Assembly: GCA_946800325.1 (NCBI GenBank)
Contig: CAMPEJ010000011.1
Span: 62,001 to 126,000 of the forward strand
Length of the DNA stretch: 64,000 nt
Direction of reading: 5' to 3'
Source of the DNA: Luzula sylvatica
Lineage: Eukaryota > Streptophyta > Magnoliopsida > Poales > Juncaceae
A program made the translations under genes and the position numbers. Under the pieces are notes generated by a model. It did no database searches, had not been told where the DNA came from, and saw only the letters and a list, made by a program, of their open reading frames with translations. The stretch's first letter is position 1. Every line of letters starts with the position of its first letter. Below, one piece after another: positions 1 through 13,457 of this stretch.

Positions 1-3000
1 CAAAACAATCTGTTTCTGCTTTGGGGAGTTCAAATAATGTATTTTGAGATCATTTGAATCGTATCTTTTACCACATAACATTTCACCAAAATTTACAAAC
101 ACTCAGAAAGTTTGTTTTTCGATTCAAAACAATCTGTTTATGCTTTGGGGATTTCAAATAACGTATTTTGAGATCATTTGAATCGTATCTTTTACTACAT
201 AACATTTCACCAAAATTTACAAACACTAAGAAAGTTTGTTTTTCGATTCAAAACAATCTGTTTATGCTTTGGGGATTTCAAATAACGTATTTTGAGATCA
301 TTTGAATCGTATCTTTTACCACATAACATTTCACCAAAATTTACAAACACTAAGAAAGTTTAATTTTCGATTCAAAACAATCTGTTTATGCTTTGCGGAG
401 TTCAAATAACGTATTTTGAGATCATTTGAATCGTATCTTTTACTACATAACATTTCACCAAAATTTACAAACACTAAGAAAGTTTGTTTTTCGAATCAAA
501 ACAATTTGTTTATGCTTTGGGGAGTTCAAATAACATATTTGTAGATCATTCGAATCGTATCTTTTACCACATAACATTTCACCAAAATTTACAAACACTA
601 AGAAAGTTTGTTTTTCGATTCAAAACAATCCGTTTGTGCTTTGGGGAGTTCAAATAACGTATTTTGAGATCATTTGAATCGTATCTTTTACCACATAACA
701 TTTCACCAAAATTTACAAACACTAAGAAAGTTTGTTTTTCGATTCAAAACAATCTGTTTATGCTTTGGGGAGTTTAAATAACGTATTTTGAGATCATTTG
801 AATCGTATCTTTTACCACATAACATTTCACCAAAATTTACAAACACTAAGAAAGTTTGTTTTTCGATTCAAAACAATCTGTTTATGCTTTGGGGAGTTCA
901 AATAACGTATTTTGAGATCATTGGAATCGTATCTTTTACTACATAACATTTCACCAAAATTTACAAACACTAAGAAAGTTTGTTTTTCGATTCAAAACAA
1001 TCTGTTTATGCTTTGGGGAGTTCAAATAACTTATTTTGAGATCATTTGAATCGTATCTTTTACCACATAACATTTCACCAAACTTTACAAACACTAAGAA
1101 AGTTTGTTTTTCGATTCAAAACAATCTGTTTATGCTTTGGGGATTTCAAATAACGTATTTTGAGATCATTTGAATCGTATCTTTTACCACATAACATTTC
1201 ACCAAAATTTACAAACACTAAGAAAGTTTAATTTTCGATTCAAAACAATCTGTTTATGCTTTGGGGAGTTCAAATAAAGTATTTGTAGATCATTCGAATC
1301 GTATCTTTTACCACATAACATTTCACCAAAATTTACAAACACTAAGAACGTTTAATTTTCGATTCAAAACAATCTGTTTATGCTTTGGGGAGTTCAAATA
1401 ACTTATTTTGAGATCATTTGAATCGTATCTTTTACCACATAACATTTCACCAAACTTTACAAACACTAAGAAAGTTTGTTTTTCGATTCAAAACAATCTG
1501 TTTATGCTTTGGGGATTTCAAATAACGTATTTTGAGATCATTTGAATCGTATCTTTTACCACATAACATTTCACCAAAATTTACAAACACTAAGAAAGTT
1601 TAATTTTCGATTCAAAACAATCTGTTTATGCTTTGGGGAGTTCAAATAACGTATTTTGAGATCATTTGAATCGTATCTTTTACTACATAACATTTCACCA
1701 AAATTTACAAACACTAAGAAAGTTTGTTTTTCGAATCAAAACAATTTGTTTATGCTTTGGGGAGTTCAAATAACATATTTGTAGATCATTCGAATCGTAT
1801 CTTTTACCACATAACATTTCACCAAAATTTACAAACACTAAGAAAGTTTGTTTTTCGATTCAAAACAATCCGTTTGTGCTTTGGGGAGTTCAAATAACGT
1901 ATTTTGAGATCATTTGAATCGTATCTTTTACCACATAACATTTCACCAAAATTTACAAACACTAAGAAAGTTTGTTTTTCGATTCAAAACAATCTGTTTA
2001 TGCTTTGGGGAGTTCAAATAACGTATTTTGAGATCATTTGAATCGTATCTTTTACCACATAACATTTCACCAAAATTAAAAACACTAAGAAAGTTTGTTT
2101 TTCGATTCAAAACAATCTGTTTATGCTTTGGGGAGTTCAAATAACGTATTTTGAGATCATTGGAATCGTATCTTTTACTACATAACATTTCACCAAAATT
2201 TACAAACACTAAGAAAGTTTGTTTTTCGATTCAAAACAATCTGTTTATGCTTTGGGGAGTTCAAATAACGTATTTTGAGATCATTGGAATCGTATCTTTT
2301 ACTACATAACATTTCACCAAAATTTACAAACACTAAGAAAGTTTGTTTTTCGATTCAAAACAATCTGTTTATGCTTTGGGGAGTTCAAATAACGTATTTT
2401 GAGATCATTTGAATCGTATCTTTTACGACATAACATTTCACCAAAATTTACAAACACTAAGAAAGTTTGTTTTTCGATTCAAAACAATCTGTTTCTGCTT
2501 TGGGGAGTTCAAATAATGTATTTTGAGATCATTTGAATCGTATCTTTTACCACATAACATTTCACCAAAATTTACAAACACTAAGAAAGTTTGTTTTTCG
2601 ATTCAAAACAATCTGTTTATGCTTTGGGGATTTCAAATAACGTATTTTGAGATCATTTGAATCGTATCTTTTACTACATAACATTTCACCAAAATTTACA
2701 AACACTAAGAAAGTTTGTTTTTCGATTCAAAACAATCTGTTTATGCTTTGGGGAGTTCAAATAACGTATTTTGAGATCATTTGAATCGTATATTTTACTA
2801 CATAACATTTCACCAAAATTTACAAACACTAAGAAAGTTTGTTTTTCGATTCAAAACAATCTGTTTCTGCTTTGGGGAGTTCAAATAATGTATTTTGAGA
2901 TCATTTGAATCGTATCTTTTACCACATAACATTTCACCAAGATTTACAAACACTAAGAAAGTTTGTTTTTCGATTCAAAACAATCTGTTTATGCTTTGGG

Positions 3001-6000
3001 GATTTCAAATAACGTATTTTGAGATCATTTGAATCGTATCTTTTACTACATAACATTTCACCAAAATTTACAAACACTAAGAAAGTTTGTTTTTCGATTC
3101 AAAACAATCTGTTTATGCTTTGGGGATTTCAAATAACGTATTTTGAGATCATTTGAATCGTATCTTTTACCACATAACATTTCACCAAAATTTACAAACA
3201 CTAAGAAAGTTTAATTTTCGATTCAAAACAATCTGTTTATGCTTTGGGGAGTTCAAATAACGTATTTTGAGATCATTTGAATCGTATCTTTTACTACATA
3301 ACATTTCACCAAAATTTACAAACACTAAGAAAGTTTGTTTTTCGAATCAAAACAATTTGTTTATGCTTTGGGGAGTTCAAATAACATATTTGTAGATCAT
3401 TCGAATCGTATCTTTTACCACATAACATTTCACCAAAATTTACAAACACTAAGAAAGTTTGTTTTTCGATTCAAAACAATCCGTTTGTGCTTTGGGGAGT
3501 TCAAATAACGTATTTTGAGATCATTTGAATCGTATCTTTTACCACATAACATTTCACCAAAATTTACAAACACTAAGAAAGTTTGTTTTTCGATTCAAAA
3601 CAATCTGTTTATGCTTTGGGGAGTTCAAATAACGTATTTTGAGATCATTTGAATCGTATCTTTTACCACATAGCATTTCACCAAAATTTACAAACACTAA
3701 GAAAGTTTGTTTTTCGATTCAAAACAATCTGTTTATGCTTTGGGGAGTTCAAATAACGTATTTTGAGATCATTTGAATCGTATCTTTTACCACATAACAT
3801 TTCACCAAAATTTACAAACACTAAGAAAGTTTGTTTTTCGATTCAAAACAATCTGTTTATGCTTTGGGGAGTTCAAATAACGTATTTTGAGATCATTGGA
3901 ATTGTATCTTTTACTACATAACATTTCACCAAAATTTACAAACACTAAGAAAGTTTGTTTTTCGATTCAAAACAATCTGTTTATGCTTTGGGGAGTTCAA
4001 ATAACTTATTTTGAGATCATTTGAATCGTATCTTTTACCACATAACATTTCACCAAACTTTACAAACACTAAGAAAGTTTGTTTTTCGATTCAAAACAAT
4101 CTGTTTATGCTTTGGGGATTTCAAATAACGTATTTTGAGATCATTTGAATCGTATCTTTTACCACATAACATTTCACCAAAATTTACAAACACTAAGAAA
4201 GTTTAATTTTCGATTCAAAACAATCTGTTTATGCTTTGGGGAGTTCAAATAAAGTATTTGTAGATCATTCGAATCGTATCTTTTACCACATAACATTTCA
4301 CCAAAATTTACAAACACTAAGAAAGTTTGTTTTTCGATTCAAAACAATCTGTTTATGCTTTGGGGAGTTCAAATAACGTATTTTGAGATCATTGGAATCG
4401 TATCTTTTACTACATAACATTTCACCAAAATTTACAAACACTAAGAAAGTTTGTTTTTCGATTCAAAACAACCTGTTTATGCTTTGGGGAGTTCAAATAA
4501 CGTATTTTGAGATCATTTGAATCGTATCTTTTACTACATAACATTTCACCAAAATTTACAAACACTAAGAAAGTTTGTTTTTCGATTCAAAACAATCTGT
4601 TTCTGCTTTGGGGAGTTCAAATAATGTATTTTGAGATCATTTGAATCGTATCTTTTACCACATAACATTTCACCAAAATTTACAAACACTCAGAAAGTTT
4701 GTTTTTCGATTCAAAACAATCTGTTTATGCTTTGGGGATTTCAAATAACGTATTTTGAGATCATTTGAATCGTATCTTTCACTACATAACATTTCACCAA
4801 AATTTACAAACACTAAGAAAGTTTGTTTTTCGATTCAAAACAATCTGTTTATGCTTTGGGGATTTCAAATAACGTATTTTGAGATCATTTGAATCGTATC
4901 TTTTACCACATAACATTTCACCAAAATTTACAAACACTAAGAAAGTTTAATTTTCGATTCAAAACAATCTGTTTATGCTTTGGGGAGTTCAAATAACGTA
5001 TTTTGAGATCATTTGAATCGTATCTTTTACTACATAACATTTCACCAAAATTTACAAACACTAAGAAAGTTTGTTTTTCGAATCAAAACAATTTGTTTAT
5101 GCTTTGGGGAGTTCAAATAACATATTTGTAGATCATTCGAATCGTATCTTTTACCACAAAACATTTCACCAAAATTTACAAACACTAAGAAAGTTTGTTT
5201 TTCGATTCAAAACAATCCGTTTGTGCTTTGGGGAGTTCAAATAACGTATTTTGAGATCATTTGAATCGTATCTTTTACCACATAACATTTCACCAAAATT
5301 TACAAACACTAAGAAAGTTTGTTTTTCGATTCAAAACAATCTGTTTATGCTTTGGGGAGGTCAAATAACGTATTTTGAGATCATTTGAATCGTATCTTTT
5401 ACCACATAACATTTCACCAAAATTTACAAACACTAAGAAAGTTTGTTTTTCGATTCAAAACAATCTGTTTATGCTTTGGGGAGTTCAAATAACGTATTTT
5501 GAGATCATTGGAATCGTATCTTTTACTACATAACATTTCACCAAAATTTACAAACACTAAGAAAGTTTGTTTTTCGATTCAAAACAATCTGTTTATGCTT
5601 TGGGGAGTTCAAATAACTTATTTTGAGATCATTTGAATCGTATCTTTTACCACATAACATTTCACCAAACTTTACAAACACTAAGAAAGTTTGTTTTTCG
5701 ATTCAAAACAATCTGTTTATGCTTTGGGGATTTCAAATAACGTATTTTGAGATCATTTGAATCGTATCTTTTACCACATAACATTTCACCAAAATTTACA
5801 AACACTAAGAAAGTTTAATTTTCGATTCAAAACAATCTGTTTATGCTTTGGGGAGGTCAAATAACGTATTTTGAGATCATTTGAATCGTATCTTTTACCA
5901 CATAACATTTCACCAAAATTTACAAACACTAAGAAAGTTTGTTTTTCGATTCAAAACAATCTGTTTATGCTTTGGGGAGTTCAAATAACGTATTTTGAGA

Positions 6001-7062
6001 TCATTGGAATCGTATCTTTTACTACATAACATTTCACCAAAATTTACAAACACTAAGAAAGTTTGTTTTTCGATTCAAAACAATCTGTTTATGCTTTGGG
6101 GAGTTCAAATAACTTATTTTGAGATCATTTGAATCGTATCTTTTACCACATAACATTTCACCAAACTTTACAAACACTAAGAAAGTTTGTTTTTCGATTC
6201 AAAACAATCTGTTTATGCTTTGGGGATTTCAAATAACGTATTTTGAGATCATTTGAATCGTATCTTTTACCACATAACATTTCACCAAAATTTACAAACA
6301 CTAAGAAAGTTTAATTTTCGATTCAAAACAATCTGTTTATGCTTTGGGGAGTTCAAATAAAGTATTTGTAGATCATTCGAATCGTATCTTTTACCACATA
6401 ACATTTCACCAAAATTTACAAACACTAAGAAAGTTTAATTTTCGATTCAAAACAATCTGTTTATGCTTTGGGGAGTTCAAATAACTTATTTTGAGATCAT
6501 TTGAATCGTATCTTTTACCACATAACATTTCACCAAACTTTACAAACACTAAGAAAGTTTGTTTTTCGATTCAAAACAATCTGTTTATGCTTTGGGGATT
6601 TCAAATAACGTATTTTGAGATCATTTGAATCGTATCTTTTACCACATAACATTTCACCAAAATTTACAAACACTAAGAAAGTTTAATTTTCGATTCAAAA
6701 CAATCTGTTTATGCTTTGGGGATTTCAAATAACGTATTTTGAGATCATTTGAATCGTATCTTTTACTACATAACATTTCACCAAAATTTACAAACACTAA
6801 GAAAGTTTGTTTTTCGAATCAAAACAATTTGTTTATGCTTTGGGGAGTTCAAATAACATATTTGTAGATCATTCGAATCGTATCTTTTACCACATAACAT
6901 TTCACCAAAATTTACAAACACTAAGAAAGTTTGTTTTTCGATTCAAAACAATTTGTCTATGCTTTGGGGAGTTCAAATAACATATTTTTAGATCATTCAA
7001 ATCATATCTTTTACCACATAACATTTCACCAAAATTTACAAACACTAAGAAAGTTTGTTTTT
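1..7062 (+). repeat. Territory I, left part: 10- to 14-monomer HOR of varying length
   Basis: Ordered variant monomers repeat: CGAATC type, CCGTTTG type, plain, TTGGAATC/TACTAC, AACTTATT with CAAACTTT, GGGGATTTC with GTTTAATT, AAAGTATTTGTAG, and the TTTCTGC...AATG type. Taking the CGAATC monomer as the mark, units start at 492, 1,732, 3,343, 5,079 and 6,815, so successive units are 10, 13 (less 1 bp), 14 and 14 monomers. Unit content changes by gain and loss of whole monomers or small groups, the signature of unequal exchange in register. A 1-bp deletion near 2,075 (AAAATTAAAAACAC) accounts for the off-grid 1,611-bp spacing. No coding content is seen. Confidence 0.88.
5327..6318 (+). repeat. 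4-monomer tandem duplication (2 x 496 bp)
   Basis: Copies are 5,327-5,822 and 5,823-6,318. Each contains, in order, a monomer with the rare GGGGAGGTC change, a TTGGAATC/TACTAC monomer, an AACTTATT/CAAACTTT monomer and a GGGGATTTC/GTTTAATT monomer. The GGGGAGGTC change appears only in these two monomers in the window as far as I can see, so the duplication is younger than that substitution. Confidence 0.87.
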
Positions 7063-10000
7063 CGATTCAAAACAATTTGTTTATGCTTTGGGGAGTTCAA
7101 ATAACGTATTTAGAGATCATTTGAATCGTATCTTTTACCACATAACATTTCACCAAAATTTACAAACACAAAGAAAGTTTGTTTTTCGATTCAAAACAAT
7201 CTGTTTATGCTTTGGGGAGTTCAAATAACGTATTTTGAGATCATTTGAATCGTATGTTTTACTACATAACATTTCACCAAAATTTACAAACACTAAGAAA
7301 GTTTGTTTTTCGATTCAAAACAATTTGTCTATGCTTTGGGGAGTTCAAATAACATATTTTTAGATCATTCAAATCGTATCTTTTACCACATAACATTTCA
7401 CCAAAATTTACAAACACTAAGAAAGTTTGTTTTTCGATTCAAAACAATCTGTTTATGCTTTGGAGAGTTCAAATAACGTATTTTGAGATCATTTGAATCG
7501 TATCTTTTACGACATAACATTTCACCAAAATTTACAAACACTAAGAAAGTTTGTTTTTCGATTCAAAACAATCTGTTTATGCTTTGGGGAGTTCAAATAA
7601 CGTATATTGAGATCATTTGAATCGTATCTTTTACCACATAACATTTCACCAAAATTTACAAACACTAAGAAAGTTTGTTTTTCGATTCAAAACAATCTGT
7701 TTATGCTTTGGGGAGTTCAAATAACGTATTTTGAGATCATTTGAATCGTATCTTTTACCACATAACATTTCACCAAAATTTACAAACACTAAGAAAGTTT
7801 GTTTTTCGATTCAAAACAATCTGTTTATGCTTTGGGGAGTTCAAATAACGTATTTTGAGATCATTGGAATCGTATCTTTTACTACATAACATTTCACCAA
7901 AATTTACAAACACTAAGAAAGTTTGTTTTTCGACTCAAAACAATCTGTTTATGCTTTGGGGAGTTCAAATAACTTATTTTGAGATCATTTGAATCGTATC
8001 TTTTACCACATAACATTTCACCAAACTTTACAAACACTAAGAAAGTTTGTTTTTCGATTCAAAACAATCTGTTTATGCTTTGGGGATTTCAAATAACGTA
8101 TTTTGAGATCATTTGAATCGTATCTTTTACCACATAACATTTCACCAAAATTTACAAACACTAAGAAAGTTTAATTTTCGATTCAAAACAATCTGTTTAT
8201 GCTTTGGGGAGTTCAAATAAAGTATTTGTAGATCATTCGAATCGTATCTTTTACCACATAACATTTCACCAAAATTTACAAACACTAAGAAAGTTTGTTT
8301 TTCGATTCAAAACAATCTGTTTATGCTTTGGGGAGTTCAAATAACGTATTTTGAGATCATTGGAATCGTATCTTTTACTACATAACATTTCACCAAAATT
8401 TACAAACACTAAGAAAGTTTGTTTTTCGATTCAAAACAATCTGTTTATGCTTTGGGGAGTTCAAATAACGTATTTTGAGATCATTTGAATCGTATCTTTT
8501 ACTACATAACATTTCACCAAAATTTACAAACACTAAGAAAGTTTGTTTTTCGATTCAAAACAATCTGTTTCTGCTTTGGGGAGTTCAAATAACGTATTTT
8601 GAGATCATTTGAATCGTATCTTTTACTACATAACATTTCACCAAAATTTACAAACACTAAGAAAGTTTGTTTTTCGATTCAAAACAATCTGTTTCTGCTT
8701 TGGGGAGTTCAAATAATGTATTTTGAGATCATTTGAATCGTATCTTTTACCACATAACATTTCACCAAAATTTACAAACACTAAGAAAGTTTGTTTTTCG
8801 ATTCAAAACAATCTGTTTATGCTTTGGGGATTTCAAATAACGTATTTTGAGATCATTTGAATCGTATCTTTTACTACATAACATTTCACCAAAATTTACA
8901 AACACTAAGAAAGTTTGTTTTTCGATTCAAAACAATCTGTTTATGCTTTGGGGATTTCAAATAACGTATTTTGAGATCATTTGAATCGTATCTTTTACCA
9001 CATAACATTTCACCAAAATTTACAAACACTAAGAAAGTTTAATTTTCGATTCAAAACAATCTGTTTATCTTTGGGGAGTTCAAATAACGTATTTTGAGAT
9101 CATTTGAATCGTATCTTTTACTACATAACATTTCACCAAAATTTACAAACACTAAGAAAGTTTGTTTTTCGAATCAAAACAATTTGTTTATGCTTTGGGG
9201 AGTTCAAATAACATATTTGTAGATCATTCGAATCGTATCTTTTACCACATAACATTTCACCAAAATTTACAAACACTAAGAAAGTTTGTTTTTCGATTCA
9301 AAACAATCTGTTTGTGCTTTGGGGAGTTCAAATAACGTATTTTGAGATCATTTGAATCGTATCTTTTACTACATAACATTTCACCAAAATTTACAAACAC
9401 TAAGAAAGTTTGTTTTTCGATTCAAAACAATCTGTTTCTGCTTTGGGGAGTTCAAATAATGTATTTTGAGATCATTTGAATCGTATCTTTTACCACATAA
9501 CATTTCACCAAAATTTACAAACACTAAGAAAGTTTGTTTTTCGATTCAAAACAATCTGTTTATGCTTTGGGGAGTTCAAATAACGTATTTTGAGATCATT
9601 GGAATCGTATCTTTTACCACATAACATTTCACAAAAATTTACAAACACTAAGAAAGTTTGTTTTTCGATTCAAAACAATTTGTTTATGCTTTGGGGAGTT
9701 CAAATAACGTATTTAGAGATCATTTGAATCGTATCTTTTACCACATAACATTTCACCAAAATTTACAAACACTAAGAAAGTTTGTTTTTCGATTCAAAAC
9801 AATCTGTTTATGCTTTGGGGAGTTCAAATAACGTATTTTGAGATCATTTGAATCGTATGTTTTACTACATAACATTTCACCAAAATTTACAAACACTAAG
9901 AAAGTTTGTTTTTCGATTCAAAACAATTTGTCTATGCTTTGGGGAGTTCAAATAACATATTTTTAGATCATTCAAATCGTATCTTTTACCAAATAACATT

Positions 10001-12713
10001 TCACCAAAATTTACAAACACTAAGAAAGTTTGTTTTTCGATTCAAAACAATCTGTTTATGCTTTGGGGAGTTCAAATAACGTATTTTGAGATCATTTGAA
10101 TCGTATCTTTTACTACATAACATTTCACCAAAATTTACAAACACTAAGAAAGTTTGTTTTTCGATTCAAAACAATCTGTTTATGCTTTGGGGAGTTCAAT
10201 TAACGTATATTGAGATCATTTGAATCGTATCTTTTACCACATAACATTTCACCAAAATTTACAAACACTAAGAAAGTTTGTTTTTCTATTCAAAACAATC
10301 TGTTTATGCTTTGGGGAGTTCAAATAACGTATTTTGAGATCATTTGAATCGTATCTTTTACCACATAACATTTCACCAAAATTTACAAACACTAAGAAAG
10401 TTTGTTTTTCGATTCAAAACAATCTGTTTATGCTTTGGGGAGTTCAAATAACGTATTTTGAGATCATTGGAATCGTATCTTTTACTACATAACATTTCAC
10501 CAAAATTTACAAACACTAAGAAAGTTTGTTTTTCGATTCAAAACAATCTGTTTATGCTTTGGGGAGTTCAAATAACTTATTTTGAGATCATTTGAATCGT
10601 ATCTTTTACCACATAACATTTCACCAAACTTTACAAACACTAAGAAAGTTTGTTTTTCGATTCAAAACAATCTGTTTATGCTTTGGGGATTTCAAATAAC
10701 GTATTTTGAGATCATTTGAATCGTATCTTTTACCACATAACATTTCACCAAAATTTACAAACACTAAGAAAGTTTAATTTTCGATTCAAAACAATCTGTT
10801 TATGCTTTGGGGAGTTCAAATAAAATATTTGTAGATCATTCGAATCGTATCTTTTACCACATAACATTTCACCAAAATTTACAAACACTAAGAAAGTTTG
10901 TTTTTCGATTCAAAACAATCTGTTTATGCTTTGGGGAGTTCAAATAACGTATTTTGAGATCATTGGAATCGTATCTTTTACTACATAACATTTCACCAAA
11001 ATTTACAAACACTAAGAAAGTTTGTTTTTCGATTCAAAACAATCTGTTTATTCTTTGGGGAGTTCAAATAACGTATTTTGAGATCATTTGAATCGTATCT
11101 TATACTACATAACATTTCACCAAAATTTACAAACACTAAGAAAGTTTGTTTTTCGATTCAAAACAATCTGTTTCTGCTTTGGGGAGTTCAAATAACGTAT
11201 TTTGAGATCATTTGAATCGTATCTTTTACTACATAACATTTCACCAAAATTTACAAACACTAAGAAAGTTTGTTTTTCGATTCAAAACAATCTGTTTCTG
11301 CTTTGGGGAGTTCAAATAATGTATTTTGAGATCATTTGAATCGTATCTTTTACCACATAACATTTCACCAAAATTTACAAACACTAAGAAAGTTTGTTTT
11401 TCGATTCAAAACAATCTGTTTATGCTTTGGGGATTTCAAATAACGTATTTTGAGATCATTTGAATCGTATCTTTTACTACATAACATTTCACCAAAATTT
11501 ACAAACACTAAGAAAGTTTGTTTTTCGATTCAAAACAATCTGTTTATGCTTTGGGGATTTCAAATAACGAATTTTGAGATCATTTGAATCGTATCTTTTA
11601 CCACATAACATTTCACCAAAATTTACAAACACTAAGAAAGTTTAATTTTCGATTCAAAACAATCTGTTTATCTTTGGGAGTTCAAATAACGTATTTTGAG
11701 ATCATTTGAATCGTATCTTTTACTACATAACATTTCACCAAAATTTACAAACACTAAGAAAGTTTGTTTTTCGAATCAAAACAATTTGTTTATGCTTTGG
11801 GGAGTTCAAATAACATATTTGTAGATCATTCGAATCGTATCTTTTACCACATAACATTTCACCAAAATTTACAAACACTAAGAAAGTTTGTTTTTCGATT
11901 CAAAACAATCTGTTTGTGCTTTGGGGAGTTCAAATAACGTATTTTGAGATCATTTGAATCGTATCTTTTACTACATAACATTTCACCAAAATTTACAAAC
12001 ACTAAGAAAGTTTGTTTTTCGATTCAAAACAATCTGTTTCTGCTTTGGGGAGTTCAAATAATGTATTTTGAGATCATTTGAATCGTATCTTTTACCACAT
12101 AACATTTCACCAAAATTTACAAACACTAAGAAAGTTTGTTTTTCGATTCAAAACAATCTGTTTATGCTTTGGGGAGTTCAAATAACGTATTTTGAGATCA
12201 TTGGAATCGTATCTTTTACCACATAACATTTCACAAAAATTTACAAACACTAAGAAAGTTTGTTTTTCGATTCAAAACAATTTGTTTATGCTTTGGGGAG
12301 TTCAAATAACGTATTTAGAGATCATTTGAATCGTATCTTTTACCACATAACATTTCACCAAAATTTACAAACACTAAGAAAGTTTGTTTTTCGATTCAAA
12401 ACAATCTGTTTATGCTTTGGGGAGTTCAAATAACGTATTTTGAGATCATTTGAATCGTATGTTTTACTACATAACATTTCACCAAAATTTACAAACACTA
12501 AGAAAGTTTGTTTTTCGATTCAAAACAATTTGTCTATGCTTTGGGGAGTTCAAATAACATATTTTTAGATCATTCAAATCGTATCTTTTACCACATAACA
12601 TTTCACCAAAATTTACAAACACTAAGAAAGTTTGTTTTTCGATTCAAAACAATCTGTTTATTTACTACATAACATTTCACCAAAATTTACAAACACTAAG
12701 AAAGTTTGTTTTT
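7063..12713 (+). repeat. 21-monomer HOR, about 2.6 kb, two full copies plus a partial third
   Basis: Copies run 7,063-9,665, 9,666-12,267 and 12,268-12,713 (partial). Offsets are 2,603 and 2,602 bp, that is 21 x 124 less 1 or 2 bp. The shortfall lies in one monomer that reads CTGTTTATCTTTGGGG near 9,061 (1 bp lost) and CTGTTTATCTTTGGGAG near 11,661 (2 bp lost), so copy 2 has lost a further base. Shared private marks include TATTTAGAG (7,109, 9,712), GTATATTGAG (7,604, 10,207), CACAAAAATTT (9,631, 12,233) and TTGTCTATGC. The monomer before copy 1 (6,939) does not match the last monomer of copies 1 and 2, which fixes the left edge. Confidence 0.9.
12640..12713 (+). repeat. Truncated 74-bp monomer, copy 1
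   Basis: The unit reads CTGTTTATTTACTACAT, joining monomer position 22 straight to the TTTACTACAT segment, so 50 bp of the middle are missing (most of the G4 and dyad half). The corresponding monomer in the previous 21-unit copy (about 10,041) is full length. The TTTA at the junction occurs on both sides of the deleted segment, consistent with loss between short direct repeats. It lies at the change from territory I to territory II. Confidence 0.93.
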
Positions 12714-12961
12714 CGATTCAAAACAATCTGTTTATGCTTTGGGGAGTTCAAATAACTTATTTTGAGATTATTTGATTCGTATCTTTTACCACATAACATT
12801 TCACCAAAATTTACAAACACTAAGAAAGTTTGTTTTTCGATTCAAAACAATCTGTTTAAGCTTTGGGGAGTTCAAATAACGTATTTTGAGATCATTTGAA
12901 TCGTATCTTTTACCACATAACATTTTACCAAAATTTTCAAACACTAAGAAAGTTTGTTTTT

Positions 12962-13085
12962 CGATTCAAAACAATCTGTTTATGCTTTGGGGAGTTCAAA
13001 TAACGTATTTTGAGATCATTTGAATCGTATCTTTTACCACATAACATTTCACCAAAATTTACAAACACTAAGAAAGTTTGTTTTT
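12962..13085 (+). repeat. Representative consensus monomer (124 bp)
   Basis: This copy carries the majority base at every position I tracked. Numbering from CGATTC as 1: positions 1-15 (CGATTCAAAACAATC) are nearly invariant; 16-22 vary (CTGTTTA, TTGTTTA, ATGTTTA, CGGTTTA); 28-31 are the G4 run; 32-64 hold most diagnostic changes (GAGTTC or GATTTC, AATAACG, AATATCG, TTTTGAG, TTTGTAG, TTTGAATC, TTCGAATC, TTGGAATC). Position 77 is C or T (TACCAC or TACTAC). Positions 78-107, containing CATTTCACCAAAATTTAC, are highly conserved. Positions 108-124 alternate CTAAG with CTGAG and GTTTGTTTT with GTTTAATTT or GTTTGATTT. The phase chosen is arbitrary. Confidence 0.9.
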
Positions 13086-13457
13086 CGATTCAAAACAATT
13101 TGTTTATGCTTTGGGGAGTTCAAATAACGTATTTTTAGATCATTCGAATCGTATCTTTTACCACATAACATTTCACCAAAATTTACAAACGCTAAGAAAG
13201 TTTGTTTTTCGATTCAAAACAATCTGTTTAAGCTTTGGGGAGTTCAAATAACGTATTTTGAGATCATTTGAATCGTATGTTTTACTACATAACATTTCAC
13301 CAAAATTTACAAACACTAAGAAAGTTTGTTTTTCGATTCAAAACAATTTGTCTATGCTTTGGGGAGTTCAAATAACATATTTTTAGATCATTCAAATCGT
13401 ATCTTTTACCACATAACATTTCACCAAAATTTACAAACACTAAGAAAGTTTGTTTTT

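Noticed and set aside
1943..2209. 88-codon open frame on the minus strand
   Set aside because: It starts on GTG and is kept open by the 1-bp deletion near 2,075, which shifts the frame in one monomer; its two halves repeat the same residues. It is satellite, not a gene.
12962..13085. CENP-B box
   Set aside because: TTTCGATTCAAA matches the first half of NTTCGNNNNANNCGGGN, but the CGGG half is absent (ACAA), so the evolutionarily conserved core is incomplete.
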